From NCBI GenBank assembly GCA_026418625.1, contig JAOABA010000056.1, positions 124,001-188,000 of the forward strand: 64,000 bases of DNA. The letters run 5' to 3'. Positions within the stretch are counted from its first letter, which is position 1; each line of letters starts with the position of its first letter. A model generated the notes under the pieces. The model was not told the DNA's origin. It saw only the letters and a program-made list of their open reading frames with translations, and ran no database searches. The stretch comes from Candidatus Kapaibacterium sp. (GTDB lineage: Bacteria > Bacteroidota > Ignavibacteria > Kapaibacteriales > UBA2268). The position numbers were made by a program, and so were the translations under genes. Shown here one piece after another: positions 9,010-16,772 of the stretch.

Positions 9010-9534
9010 ATGGAAACCCCTTTAGAGCAAATCCTAATTAAAAGATATAAGTCTGAAATGATAGCTTATATTGCTTCACACCCTGAGGATTTTGATGAAT
9101 TAGTTAATTTAGCCATAACCGACAAACCGCCCTATTCTTGGAGAGCTGCTTGGCTACTATTCAATTACTTAGAGAAAAATGATAAAAGATTGAAAAGATA
9201 TACACAACAAATCATTGACTCATTGCCTTCATTAGGTCATAGCCATCAAAGAGAATTATTAAAAATCCTCTACATAATTGATATTGATGAAGATTACGAA
9301 GGAGCAATTTTTGACATAGCCCTAAGTATTTGGGAAAAAATTAACTCTCAACCCTCACTCAGGGTAAACGCTTTTAAAATCATTGTTAAAATTATCAAAA
9401 AGCACCCCGAATTAAAGCACGAGTTAGAATATATCCTTCGCAAAGAGCATCTTGAAACCTTATCCCCCGGAATTAGGCATTCACTAAAATTAATGATAAA
9501 GCAGTTAAAGCTATCATCTAATTTTAATTTATAA
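9010..9534 (+). CDS. Helical-repeat (HEAT-like) hypothetical protein
   Basis: A 174-residue, all-helical, soluble protein. The sequence P-P-Y-S-W-R-A-A-W-L-L-F-N-Y-L and later L-R-V-N-A-F-K-I-I-V-K-I are typical of ARM/HEAT helices in which one member of each pair carries W-R-A-A-W or R-x-N-A-F. It begins 18 bp after the kinase stop, so it belongs to the hydrogenase/two-component transcript. No enzyme motif is visible. It may be a scaffold or adaptor, but function is not assigned. Confidence 0.65.
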   Translation: METPLEQILIKRYKSEMIAYIASHPEDFDELVNLAITDKPPYSWRAAWLLFNYLEKNDKRLKRYTQQIIDSLPSLGHSHQRELLKILYIIDIDEDYEGAIFDIALSIWEKINSQPSLRVNAFKIIVKIIKKHPELKHELEYILRKEHLETLSPGIRHSLKLMIKQLKLSSNFNL

Positions 9535-9543
9535 TTAACCGGT

Positions 9544-11976
9544 TTATCTTCTAATCAACATTTTGATTGTTTTAGAATGACTTCCCGCTTTTAATCTACA
9601 AAAGAAGACTCCACTCGGCAATTGAAACCCGTTTGAATCATTTCCATTCCAAATTACCTCGTATTGATCAGCTTCAACAGTATGATTAACAAGCTCAAGA
9701 ACTTTATTACCAAAAATATCAACTATCTCAAGTAAAACGTTTAATTTTTCCGGCACTGAAAATTTTATCTTGGTTTCATTATCAAATGGGTTTGGGTAAT
9801 TTTCTTGTAAAGTTAGATTTATTAAATTGTCATAATAAATTGAAACTACTTGTGAGCCTACATTCGAGCTTCCATCAATATCAATCTGCCTTAGAACATA
9901 TTGATAGGTTTTTCCTGAAATAATATCTCTATCTGTATAATTATAATTCCTTACAACTGATGAATTCCCATAACCTTTAACAAAACCTATAGATGTCCAA
10001 TCTGTCTGCCCCCCCAAAATTCGTCTCTCAATATAAAAACCTTTATTGTTTTGTTCCGAAGCAGTAGCCCAATACAAGTCAATTGCCTTATCACGTGCTA
10101 AACCTTCAAAATAAATTAGCTCAACCGGTATTATGTCTCTGTCTTGTAATAGGGTGTCTTTTTCGTCATCTTCGGTTGCAAGAAAAGCAGTATAAGTTGA
10201 TAGCACATTATATTCCAAGCTCTTATTGATAATATCATATAGATTTAATAAAGTCTTTGTTCTTAGTATTTCCATATTTCTTATCCATAAACCTGCCCAC
10301 ATAGACCTATTATCATAGTAGTTTGCATATTGATCCTCGCTAATGAAGAAGGTTGAATTATATGGAACACCCCTGTAATATCCTGTTAAATCAATTTTCA
10401 TAGGTAATGGTAATTTGATATTATCAAAAGTATTGCCTTCAAATTTTCCAAACTCAACAAATATTTCCTGAGAATTTAGATTAGCCTGACTTCCAGTGTA
10501 TGCTATTTTGTCATAAACAAAGCCTCTATAGAAAGAAATGGTTAAAGTGAAATTCTCGAAACCGCCTATCATTGATTTAAATACTGAATTAATCATACTT
10601 TCGACTGAGTTACCAACATCGCCAATCTTAACAATAAATCCACGTCGTGGATAAACCAAACCTGCATAAAGATAATCATTACCTGTATAAGGAACACTGG
10701 CTATCCAATTAGTTACCCAATTCTTTTCTGTATATGTGCAAACAGAAATCTGGATATTGTTTTTCAGTAATTTATTTACTTTTTCGCCAATTTTATTAGC
10801 TGTGTCTTGCTTGCCATGTTGGTCTGTGTTAGAAATTAATAATATTTTTGCTTCTACAGCATTAGCATTTACCCATTCAGCTGCTTCATATAACAGATTT
10901 GCAAGATTTGATTTATTACCTAAAGATGCAGATAAAAAATCATTTGAAATGTAATCAATATTTTTTTCTGATGCTGATATCCACTTGTCTGACAAAGAAT
11001 AAATTTTATCGTTCGAAATAAAAAGGTTAAATGAATCAAGTGGAGTCAGGTAGTCTTTCATAACTTTTTTTAAAGAATTAATAACCTCAAGTTTTGTTCG
11101 ATTACTTTTATTCAAGTCGTAATCAAGCAAAATAGCCACTTTCTGTGAATTTTTTGGATTGAAGAATTTTTTTGGATTAACCATCACTTGATAAAAATTC
11201 TCTTTAAGGCCAAAGTAAGTGTTCGCAAAAATTCCATCCTGATACAAATGCTTAAAATAAAAATTTGAGGCTTTAGTGCTGTCAGTAAATCCTATATAGC
11301 CCAACTTAGCTTCCCCAAATCTTGGATTAAATACATCATGAAAGCTAACATTTGGATTATCCAGAAAACCAACAGTATGAAAATTATCATCAGGATATGC
11401 ATAAACCTTTATATACTCCGGCTTTTTGAAAGAAGCATTTATGAAATTGACAGGTAGGATACTAGAAACAAGGCTATCAGTCCATTCCACAGGAAGGAAA
11501 CAATTGATTTTGACTGTTCTGGTCGAATTTCCTAATAAAGGAAATATCTTAATTATAAACTGCCCTTGATCTTTTTTATAAAGTATAGAAGGGTCTGCCA
11601 TTCTTTGAACGATTCCCTCGTAAATATAGCCGGCAGTCCATTTATCAAGCAATCTGGCTTTAACATAAACAGAGTCATTCAAAAACAACCACATCCCATT
11701 GATAAATGCCCTTTGGTCAAGTTCAAATTCAAGAACAGCTTCTAATGTATCCTTATCTGATGAATAAATCGAGCCTTTTGGGGAAAAAGTAATGAAAATA
11801 CCGGCTTCAATGAAAGAGCCGTGCGGTTTGAGTGTCATTTTCATTTCTTCAATTGTTCCGGGATAACGAGAAAAACCTGTCCTTGGCGAGGCAACTGTCA
11901 ATTTTAATGAGAAGGAGTTTTCGACAGCACTCAATAACAATACTACTAAGAGGAAAAAAATTGATAAACTTTTCAT
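9544..11976 (-). CDS. VIT/VWA-like secreted protein with T9SS type A sorting domain
   Basis: 810 residues. A signal peptide spans about residues 1-23. The first 170 residues after it look like a VIT (vault/inter-alpha-trypsin) domain (E-A-V-L-E-F-E-L-D, Y-I-Y-E-G-I-V-Q-R, F-I-I-K-I-F-P-L-L). A von Willebrand A-like fold follows (about 280-470). Its metal site is degenerate: the place of D-x-S-x-S reads L-L-D-Y-D-L-N-K-S-N. A fibronectin-like region (A-T-A-S-E-Q-N-N-K-G-F) is next. The last 80 residues are a sorting domain (N-Y-P-N-P-F-D-N-E-T-K-I to I-K-M-L-I-R-R). It is expected at the cell surface or secreted. It converges with the hydrogenase operon, 9 bp away. Confidence 0.85.
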   Translation of the reverse strand: MKSLSIFFLLVVLLLSAVENSFSLKLTVASPRTGFSRYPGTIEEMKMTLKPHGSFIEAGIFITFSPKGSIYSSDKDTLEAVLEFELDQRAFINGMWLFLNDSVYVKARLLDKWTAGYIYEGIVQRMADPSILYKKDQGQFIIKIFPLLGNSTRTVKINCFLPVEWTDSLVSSILPVNFINASFKKPEYIKVYAYPDDNFHTVGFLDNPNVSFHDVFNPRFGEAKLGYIGFTDSTKASNFYFKHLYQDGIFANTYFGLKENFYQVMVNPKKFFNPKNSQKVAILLDYDLNKSNRTKLEVINSLKKVMKDYLTPLDSFNLFISNDKIYSLSDKWISASEKNIDYISNDFLSASLGNKSNLANLLYEAAEWVNANAVEAKILLISNTDQHGKQDTANKIGEKVNKLLKNNIQISVCTYTEKNWVTNWIASVPYTGNDYLYAGLVYPRRGFIVKIGDVGNSVESMINSVFKSMIGGFENFTLTISFYRGFVYDKIAYTGSQANLNSQEIFVEFGKFEGNTFDNIKLPLPMKIDLTGYYRGVPYNSTFFISEDQYANYYDNRSMWAGLWIRNMEILRTKTLLNLYDIINKSLEYNVLSTYTAFLATEDDEKDTLLQDRDIIPVELIYFEGLARDKAIDLYWATASEQNNKGFYIERRILGGQTDWTSIGFVKGYGNSSVVRNYNYTDRDIISGKTYQYVLRQIDIDGSSNVGSQVVSIYYDNLINLTLQENYPNPFDNETKIKFSVPEKLNVLLEIVDIFGNKVLELVNHTVEADQYEVIWNGNDSNGFQLPSGVFFCRLKAGSHSKTIKMLIRR

Positions 11977-12128
11977 AAATCACCTTTTTGTGAAAGATAT
12001 AATTTTGTAAAAATATCAAATCAAAACACTTTTAAATTTTTTGCATATATAAATGTATTAAACACTTCAAACGCAAAAAGGTCTCAAAAAAAACAAAAAA
12101 AATTTTAAATCTAAAAAAATATCCATAA

Positions 12129-12148
12129 TTTTAGATTATAATCTAAAA
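12129..12148. promoter_or_regulatory. Perfect 20-bp palindrome, candidate operator
   Basis: The sequence TTTTAGATTATAATCTAAAA is its own reverse complement. It lies 32 bp before the start of the DUF4143 ATPase gene. The half-site ATCTAAAAAAATAT occurs once more just upstream (about 12109-12122). No regulator gene is adjacent, so a self-binding or global factor would have to be assumed. Confidence 0.4.
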
Positions 12149-12179
12149 AAATATATATAATTAGAGATTAGGATTTATT

Positions 12180-13304
12180 ATGATTGAAAGAACTATTGAA
12201 AAAGTGATTAAAAACTGGCTCGGAAAAAACAAAATTATTATCATTTACGGAGCCAGACAAGTTGGAAAAACTACCCTAATGAAAAAAATCGCTTCCTATT
12301 TGCAGCAGGACTATCTCTGGCTTGATTGTGATGAACCGGATGTTCGAACCATTTTGACTAATAAATCTTCAACTTTTCTTAAATCCCTTATTGCTAACAA
12401 AAAATATCTTTTTATTGATGAGGCTCAAAGAGTTAAAGACATTGGTATAACATTGAAAATAATATTTGATAACATCAAAAATGTTCAAATTGTTGCTTCC
12501 GGATCTTCATCTTTTGAATTAGCTAATGAAATCAGCGAACCTCTGACAGGTAGAAAAATTGAATTCGTTTTATATCCATTTTCTTTTGGCGAACTTGTTG
12601 GCTATACCAATTTGCTTGAAGAAAAAAGAATACTTGAAAAAAGGATTATCTATGGTTATTATCCCGATGTTGTTATTCAAAAAGGAAATGAAATTGAGAT
12701 ACTAAGAGAACTTACAACCAGTTATCTATACAAAGATTTGTTCGAATATGAAAAAATTAGGAAACCAGCTCTTCTGGAAAAATTACTACAAGCTTTAGCT
12801 TTACAAATCTCCAGCGAAGTCAATAATAATGAGCTTAGCAGGCTTATTGGTATTGATAAACAAACCATTGAGAAGTATTTAGACTTGCTGGAAAAATCCT
12901 TTGTTATTTACCGCTTGAATTCATTTTCAAGAAATCTTCGAAATGAGTTAAAAAAATCCAAAAAGATATATTTTATTGACAATGGTGTAAGAAATGCACT
13001 AATCAAGAGCTTCAATCCGATTGATTTAAGAGATGATATTGGAAAGCTTTGGGAAAATTTTTTCATATCCGAAATGAAGAAAAAAAATGGAAATGAAAGA
13101 AAATGGGTGAACTCCTTCTTTTGGAGAACCATTGACAAACAGGAAATTGACTATATCGAGGAATTTAACTCAATCTTGAAAGCATATCAGATAAAATGGA
13201 ATCCGGAGGCAAAAATAAAAATTCCACCCTCTTTTGCTAAGACATATAAAGACACTGAATTTATTTATATTAACAGCGAAAACTTTTGGGAATATTTGAT
13301 TTAG
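12180..13304 (+). CDS. AAA ATPase with C-terminal DUF4143 domain
   Basis: 374 residues in the two-part layout of this family. An N-terminal AAA_14 domain has Walker A (G-A-R-Q-V-G-K-T-T, about 20-28), Walker B (Y-L-F-I-D-E-A-Q-R) and the sensor-like A-S-G-S-S-S-F-E-L. A DUF4143 domain follows, with a helix-turn-helix-like segment (N-N-E-L-S-R-L-I-G-I-D-K-Q-T-I-E-K-Y-L) and a nuclease-fold-like end (W-R-T-I-D-K-Q-E-I-D-Y-I ... Q-I-K-W-N). Such genes are common, often horizontally moved, and of uncertain role. The flanking DNA is very AT-rich. No partner gene is seen. Confidence 0.88.
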   Translation: MIERTIEKVIKNWLGKNKIIIIYGARQVGKTTLMKKIASYLQQDYLWLDCDEPDVRTILTNKSSTFLKSLIANKKYLFIDEAQRVKDIGITLKIIFDNIKNVQIVASGSSSFELANEISEPLTGRKIEFVLYPFSFGELVGYTNLLEEKRILEKRIIYGYYPDVVIQKGNEIEILRELTTSYLYKDLFEYEKIRKPALLEKLLQALALQISSEVNNNELSRLIGIDKQTIEKYLDLLEKSFVIYRLNSFSRNLRNELKKSKKIYFIDNGVRNALIKSFNPIDLRDDIGKLWENFFISEMKKKNGNERKWVNSFFWRTIDKQEIDYIEEFNSILKAYQIKWNPEAKIKIPPSFAKTYKDTEFIYINSENFWEYLI

Positions 13305-13395
13305 ATAATGAAAAACATTTAGAAACACAGAAGAAAATTCATTTGGTTTGATAATGAAAAGTTAATATATTTATCAATTCAATTAAATAAAACTT

Positions 13396-13530
13396 ATGAA
13401 AAAAATTAAAAATATTATCATCATAAGCATTTTGTTAGGTATAATAATCGGTAGCGGCTCTTATTTTCTTATTAAATGTGCCTCGGTTAAGAATTCGCGT
13501 TCTGAAAATATTTCGATTTTAGTAAAGTAG
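13396..13530 (+). CDS. Small single-pass membrane peptide (44 residues)
   Basis: An ORF of 44 codons with a basic start (M-K-K-I-K-N) followed by an unbroken hydrophobic helix (I-I-I-I-S-I-L-L-G-I-I-I-G) and a short polar tail ending I-L-V-K. Composition suits a small membrane protein, and it fills most of the gap between two genes. A TTTG-like start region cannot be recognised and there is no strong ribosome binding site, so it may be chance. Confidence 0.35.
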   Translation: MKKIKNIIIISILLGIIIGSGSYFLIKCASVKNSRSENISILVK

Positions 13531-13597
13531 CTCAATCATTCTTTTTGAGTATTAAATGCACAAGTATCGGGAATTTATTAAGTAAAAAATAAATCTT

Positions 13598-13915
13598 ATG
13601 AATCAAAAACAATTGTCATTTATTGTCATTAGGCTGGTGGCTATTGTGATGCTTTCAATAGCTTTATTAAAACTACCATACGGATATTATACACTGATGA
13701 GACTTGTGCTTTGCTTTTCTTTTTGCTTCTTCATCTATATCAATTATTCGGTTTACCGAAATTTTCTGTTTTACCCCATCTTTGGTCTTTTAGCTATAAT
13801 ATATAATCCTGTTTTTCCGCTTCATCTTGGCAGGGAAGTCTGGACTTATGTAAATCTGGTTACTATATTAACTATAATAATATCCTTTTTTGTTTTTAAG
13901 GCTAAAAAAATCTGA
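13598..13915 (+). CDS. Small membrane protein, DUF6804-like
   Basis: 105 residues with four transmembrane helices. The pattern K-L-P-Y-G-Y-Y-T-L-M-R near residue 30 and N-P-V-F-P-L-H-L-G-R-E-V-W-T-Y-V-N near residue 75 resembles the DUF6804 family as I recall it. The second motif, with its His-Leu-x-Arg, is the most constrained part. Function unknown. It stands alone between repeats. Confidence 0.65.
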   Translation: MNQKQLSFIVIRLVAIVMLSIALLKLPYGYYTLMRLVLCFSFCFFIYINYSVYRNFLFYPIFGLLAIIYNPVFPLHLGREVWTYVNLVTILTIIISFFVFKAKKI

Positions 13916-13965
13916 TAGCAAGGAAATAGTTAAGATAAAATCCGAAAATGTGGAGTGAGCTTTCG

Positions 13966-14096
13966 AAACTGTGCAAAAAGCAATCATACTGAGGCGAAGG
14001 CGAAGAATCTATATTACATAAGTCATAGAAATATCATAGACTCTTCACTTCGTTCAGTGTGACAAAGAACTATTTTTAACCGTTTTTATACAGCCT
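13966..14096 (+). mobile_element. MITE-like element, copy 1 (131 bp, terminal inverted repeats)
   Basis: Counted from the sequence, this element is 131 bp, as is copy 2 at 24080-24210. The right end is TTTTTATACAGCCT and the left end AAACTGTGCAAAAA, a diverged form of AGGCTGTGTAAAAA. The 98-bp core from the left end to GTGAC carries two inverted arms related to GTCAYTCTGARCGAAG. It encodes nothing. It occupies the 383-bp gap 13916-14298, in which nothing else was recognised. Elements of this size with terminal inverted repeats and no gene are typical non-autonomous transposon derivatives; the source transposase is not in the window. Confidence 0.65.
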
Positions 14097-14298
14097 ATTT
14101 ACCTTGAATTACAATAATGAAGATAGCTTTTTAACCAAGAATATTCACAAGAAAAAGAAATGATTAATTGGTATATGTTTTATGGTGTCGTTCTGACAAA
14201 GGAATTTCTCACGATCCCATATTTTTTATGGGTCTTTCTCCTTCTCTAAGAAAATGAAGTTTCGGTATAATAATTTTTAAAATCTGGATATAAGCAAA

Positions 14299-14790
14299 TC
14301 AAATTTTATCAAGAGCTTCCTGAAGCATTTCTTCAGGTGATTTGCCATTAAGCTCGATTTCCTTATTCTTTATTTTTTGTATCAGATCCAAAAGAATTTT
14401 GTTTTTCTTCATCTCCAATGAATATTTCGACAGAAAGCGAACTTTGGCTATGAGTAATTTTTCTTCAATCGGTTTACTAAGAAAATCGTCAGCTCCTGCA
14501 TCAACCGATTTGACCTGATTGGCAACGTCATTGAGAGCTGTAACAATAACAACCGGAATATCCTTAGTGTGTTCCTGCGACTTTAATCTCTTTACAGTTT
14601 CGTATCCATCGAGCCTTGGCATCATCACATCAAGAATGATAGCATCGGGAATTTTTTCCTCTACCTTCTCGAGGCACTCGACCCCGTCATAAGCTTCTCC
14701 TGCCTGATATCCATTTGTTTCAAGATATCTTTTCAGTAGCTTGGTTGTAATTTTATTATCGTCCACAACAAGAATAAAAGGTTTTTCCAT
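14299..14790 (-). CDS. Response regulator with helical C-terminal tail
   Basis: 163 residues: a receiver domain (D10-D11 acidic pair, phospho-acceptor D54 in I-L-D-V-M-M-P, T-A switch, S-K-P lysine), then about 45 residues of charged helix that could form a coiled coil (K-Y-S-L-E-M-K-K-N-K onward). No DNA-binding or enzymatic output domain. The family of receivers with long helical tails often docks on kinases or cyclases. No kinase gene is adjacent. A TAAATTTG -7-like box on the minus strand lies at 14828-14835. Confidence 0.88.
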   Translation of the reverse strand: MEKPFILVVDDNKITTKLLKRYLETNGYQAGEAYDGVECLEKVEEKIPDAIILDVMMPRLDGYETVKRLKSQEHTKDIPVVIVTALNDVANQVKSVDAGADDFLSKPIEEKLLIAKVRFLSKYSLEMKKNKILLDLIQKIKNKEIELNGKSPEEMLQEALDKI

Positions 14791-14882
14791 AAATTATCCC
14801 AGTTAAATTTATTTTTTCTACATATTTCAAATTTAATCATTTGACAATTAAATTTATCGGCATTTTTCAGAAATCTGTAATT

Positions 14883-15542
14883 TTATTGCATAAATTTTAT
14901 ATGGTTTTTAACGTAAGCCAAAATTTTAATATCATTTCTGTTTTTTATTTCAAATGGTTTAATTTTTTCATTTGCAGAGCAAAGTTTAATGACTCCCTTT
15001 TCTATTACTATTCTTTTGATGAATAATTCATTTAGATACTCCAGAACAACTATTTTGTTGTTTGTTATTTGGACGCGTCTATCAGCAATAACATAATCAC
15101 CATCCTCTATTCCTTCGTCAATCATAGAGTTTCCAGTGATTTTAAATATCATCAAAAATTCTTTGGGAATTCCGAGTAACTGATAAATATTTAAATCAGA
15201 TGCTGAAGCAATATCGAATTGACCTAATTTTTGGCTTTTTTTGATTATATTTATAAACTGAATAATTTCAGATTGGCTCATAAAGTCAATTCTTTGAATA
15301 TTAATTGTTTCATTTTGTTTGAATCCATCATTTTCAAAAGGGACTGACAGATAAGCGTCATTCAAAGCCTTTTCGTAAATTTTGATATTTCTTTTGGCAC
15401 ATTCGGAATAAATTAGTTCAATCTTTTTCTTATTGTTGTAATTTGTAAAGGCAAAAAGATGAATAGAAGTCTTAGCCTCTTGGTATAACTGATTGTCAGT
15501 AAGATTTTGTAATTTTTTTTCATATTCTTCAAGGCTGCTCAT
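14883..15542 (-). CDS. S24 (LexA/UmuD/CI-type) peptidase-fold protein without its own HTH
   Basis: 219 residues. The C-terminal S24 domain has the Ser in K-I-T-G-N-S-M (S139) and the Lys in L-F-I-K-R-I (K176). Their spacing of 37 is the same as in LexA and UmuD. The D-G-D-Y-V-I-A loop is typical. About 35 residues before the Ser, where LexA has its Ala-Gly scissile bond, no Ala-Gly or Cys-Gly is seen, so self-cleavage is uncertain. The N-terminal 100 residues are helical with no HTH. The start codon lies inside the end of the upstream HTH gene (14-bp overlap), so the two are translationally coupled and may make one repressor from two chains. Confidence 0.88.
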   Translation of the reverse strand: MSSLEEYEKKLQNLTDNQLYQEAKTSIHLFAFTNYNNKKKIELIYSECAKRNIKIYEKALNDAYLSVPFENDGFKQNETINIQRIDFMSQSEIIQFINIIKKSQKLGQFDIASASDLNIYQLLGIPKEFLMIFKITGNSMIDEGIEDGDYVIADRRVQITNNKIVVLEYLNELFIKRIVIEKGVIKLCSANEKIKPFEIKNRNDIKILAYVKNHIKFMQ

Positions 15543-15936
15543 TCAAATTCCGCTCACTAATGATTTTAACAATATTTCCGGCAGCAACCGAAAGAATTTT
15601 TGCTTGTTCAAGTAGTTCTTCGCTCGTCATTTTCGAATAATCTTTTTCTTGTTCATTTTGAAATTCTATCTTTTCTTTCAACTTATTTCCGGCTTCGTTA
15701 TCGGCAAATTTACTTCCATATCCATTAATTATATACAGCGGGTTAATCCCTATATCATACAAAACTTTCAGAACGCGAACCGGAAGGCTTGCTTTCCCGT
15801 TTTCATAATTAGTCAAATTATATTTTGACTCACCGAGCAAAGCAGCAAATTGCTCAATAGTTGCTTTATATCCACCATTGTAAATTTTTCTAACTTCTTT
15901 TAGCCTTGCTCCTATTTCTTTGTTTAAATTTTTCAT
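15529..15936 (-). CDS. XRE-family HTH repressor
   Basis: 135 residues. The HTH spans about residues 22-65: A-T-I-E-Q-F-A-A-L-L-G-E-S-K-Y-N-L-T-N-Y-E, followed by N-G-K-A-S-L-P. The rest is helical and acidic. Its last codons overlap the first of the S24 gene. The gene faces a Mor-like activator across a 113-bp region rich in AGTAA/TTACT half-sites. The layout is that of a phage or mobile-element lysogeny switch. Confidence 0.88.
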   Translation of the reverse strand: MKNLNKEIGARLKEVRKIYNGGYKATIEQFAALLGESKYNLTNYENGKASLPVRVLKVLYDIGINPLYIINGYGSKFADNEAGNKLKEKIEFQNEQEKDYSKMTSEELLEQAKILSVAAGNIVKIISERNLNEQP

Positions 15937-15942
15937 TATTTA

Positions 15943-16008
15943 TTACTTGTAATATTAGTAAATTTTACATATATTGCAATTAGTAATATTTTTTTAGTAA
16001 ATATTACT
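15943..16008. promoter_or_regulatory. Cluster of AGTAA/TTACT half-sites in a divergent promoter
   Basis: Half-sites: TTACT at 15943-15947, AGTAA at 15957-15961, AGTAA at 15982-15986, and the pair AGTAA (15996-16000) with TTACT (16004-16008) separated by three bases. All lie between the XRE repressor and the Mor-like gene. Repeated half-sites of this kind are what an XRE dimer would bind. That the adjacent repressor binds here is an inference. Confidence 0.5.
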
Positions 16009-16049
16009 TTGCAAATATAAATATAATTTTGATAAAAAGGAAGCTAATT

Positions 16050-16319
16050 ATGAATGATATTTATTCAATTATTGACGAAGAAGACTTAACACCCGATTTG
16101 AAAATGTTATCTGAGACTTGCGGTTTAGAAGTGGTTCAAAATATTCTCAGAAATTTTGGTGGATTAAATTTCTATATTCCAAAAATATCCAGACTTGATA
16201 CTTTCATCGAGCGATACATAAGAGAAAATAATACAAAAACGCTCAAACAATTAGCAAAAGAGCTAAATTTGTCCGAGCGTTATTTAAGACTATTGAAAAT
16301 GAAATATAGAATATATTAG
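16050..16319 (+). CDS. Mor-like transcription activator
   Basis: 89 residues from the ATG at 16050, preceded by AAAAGGAAG; a TTG at 16029 would add seven residues but has no such site. The sequence matches the Mor/C activator plan of Mu-like phages: G-L-E-V-V-Q-N-I-L-R-N-F-G-G-L-N-F-Y-I-P-K in the dimerisation part, then a C-terminal HTH (L-K-Q-L-A-K-E-L-N-L-S-E-R-Y-L-R-L-L). Mor activates middle phage operons in Mu. No phage structural gene follows; ndk comes next in reverse orientation. This is either a domesticated remnant or a chromosomal regulator. Confidence 0.75.
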   Translation: MNDIYSIIDEEDLTPDLKMLSETCGLEVVQNILRNFGGLNFYIPKISRLDTFIERYIRENNTKTLKQLAKELNLSERYLRLLKMKYRIY

Positions 16320-16322
16320 GAA

Positions 16323-16751
16323 CTAAGATGATGTTGCTGTCAATTCGTTTCTGCTAAAAAAGAAGCCAACTTCTTTTTCACCGTTCTCAACTGAATCAGA
16401 ACCGTGAACAGCATTAGATTCGATATTAGTTCCATAAAGTTTTCTTATAGTTCCTTCTTCTGCTTTTTCGGGGTTGGTATTTCCGATAAGTTTTCTATAA
16501 TCCTCGATTGCGTTTTCTTTTTCGAGAGCAATCACAACAATCGGTCCCGAGGACATATAATTCACCAAATCATTATAGAATGGTCTTTCTTTATGTATTT
16601 CATAAAAAGCACCAGCCTGTTCTTTGGAAATTTTTATCATTTTCAAGCCTAAAATTTCGAAACCGGCTGATTGTATTTTTGCAATTATTTCGCCGATGAC
16701 TTTCTTCTTTACGGCATCAGGTTTTATTATAGCTAAAGTTTTTTCTTTCAT
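16323..16751 (-). CDS. ndk: Nucleoside diphosphate kinase
   Basis: 142 residues, the normal length. It starts with K-T-L-A-I-I-K-P-D-A and carries the active-site His in N-A-V-H-G-S-D-S-V-E-N-G. It transfers the gamma phosphate from ATP to nucleoside diphosphates through phospho-His, in the cytoplasm. Its start is 21 bp after the stop of sucD on the same strand, so the two are probably cotranscribed; GTP/ATP exchange links it functionally to succinyl-CoA synthetase. Confidence 0.97.
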   Translation of the reverse strand: MKEKTLAIIKPDAVKKKVIGEIIAKIQSAGFEILGLKMIKISKEQAGAFYEIHKERPFYNDLVNYMSSGPIVVIALEKENAIEDYRKLIGNTNPEKAEEGTIRKLYGTNIESNAVHGSDSVENGEKEVGFFFSRNELTATSS

Positions 16752-16772
16752 AGATTTTATTAAAATGTTAAA

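Noticed and set aside
15529-15542. Frameshift that split one HTH-S24 gene
   Set aside because: Both genes have proper ends, and the overlap has the ATG-to-TGA form of coupled genes. A recent frameshift cannot be fully excluded without relatives.
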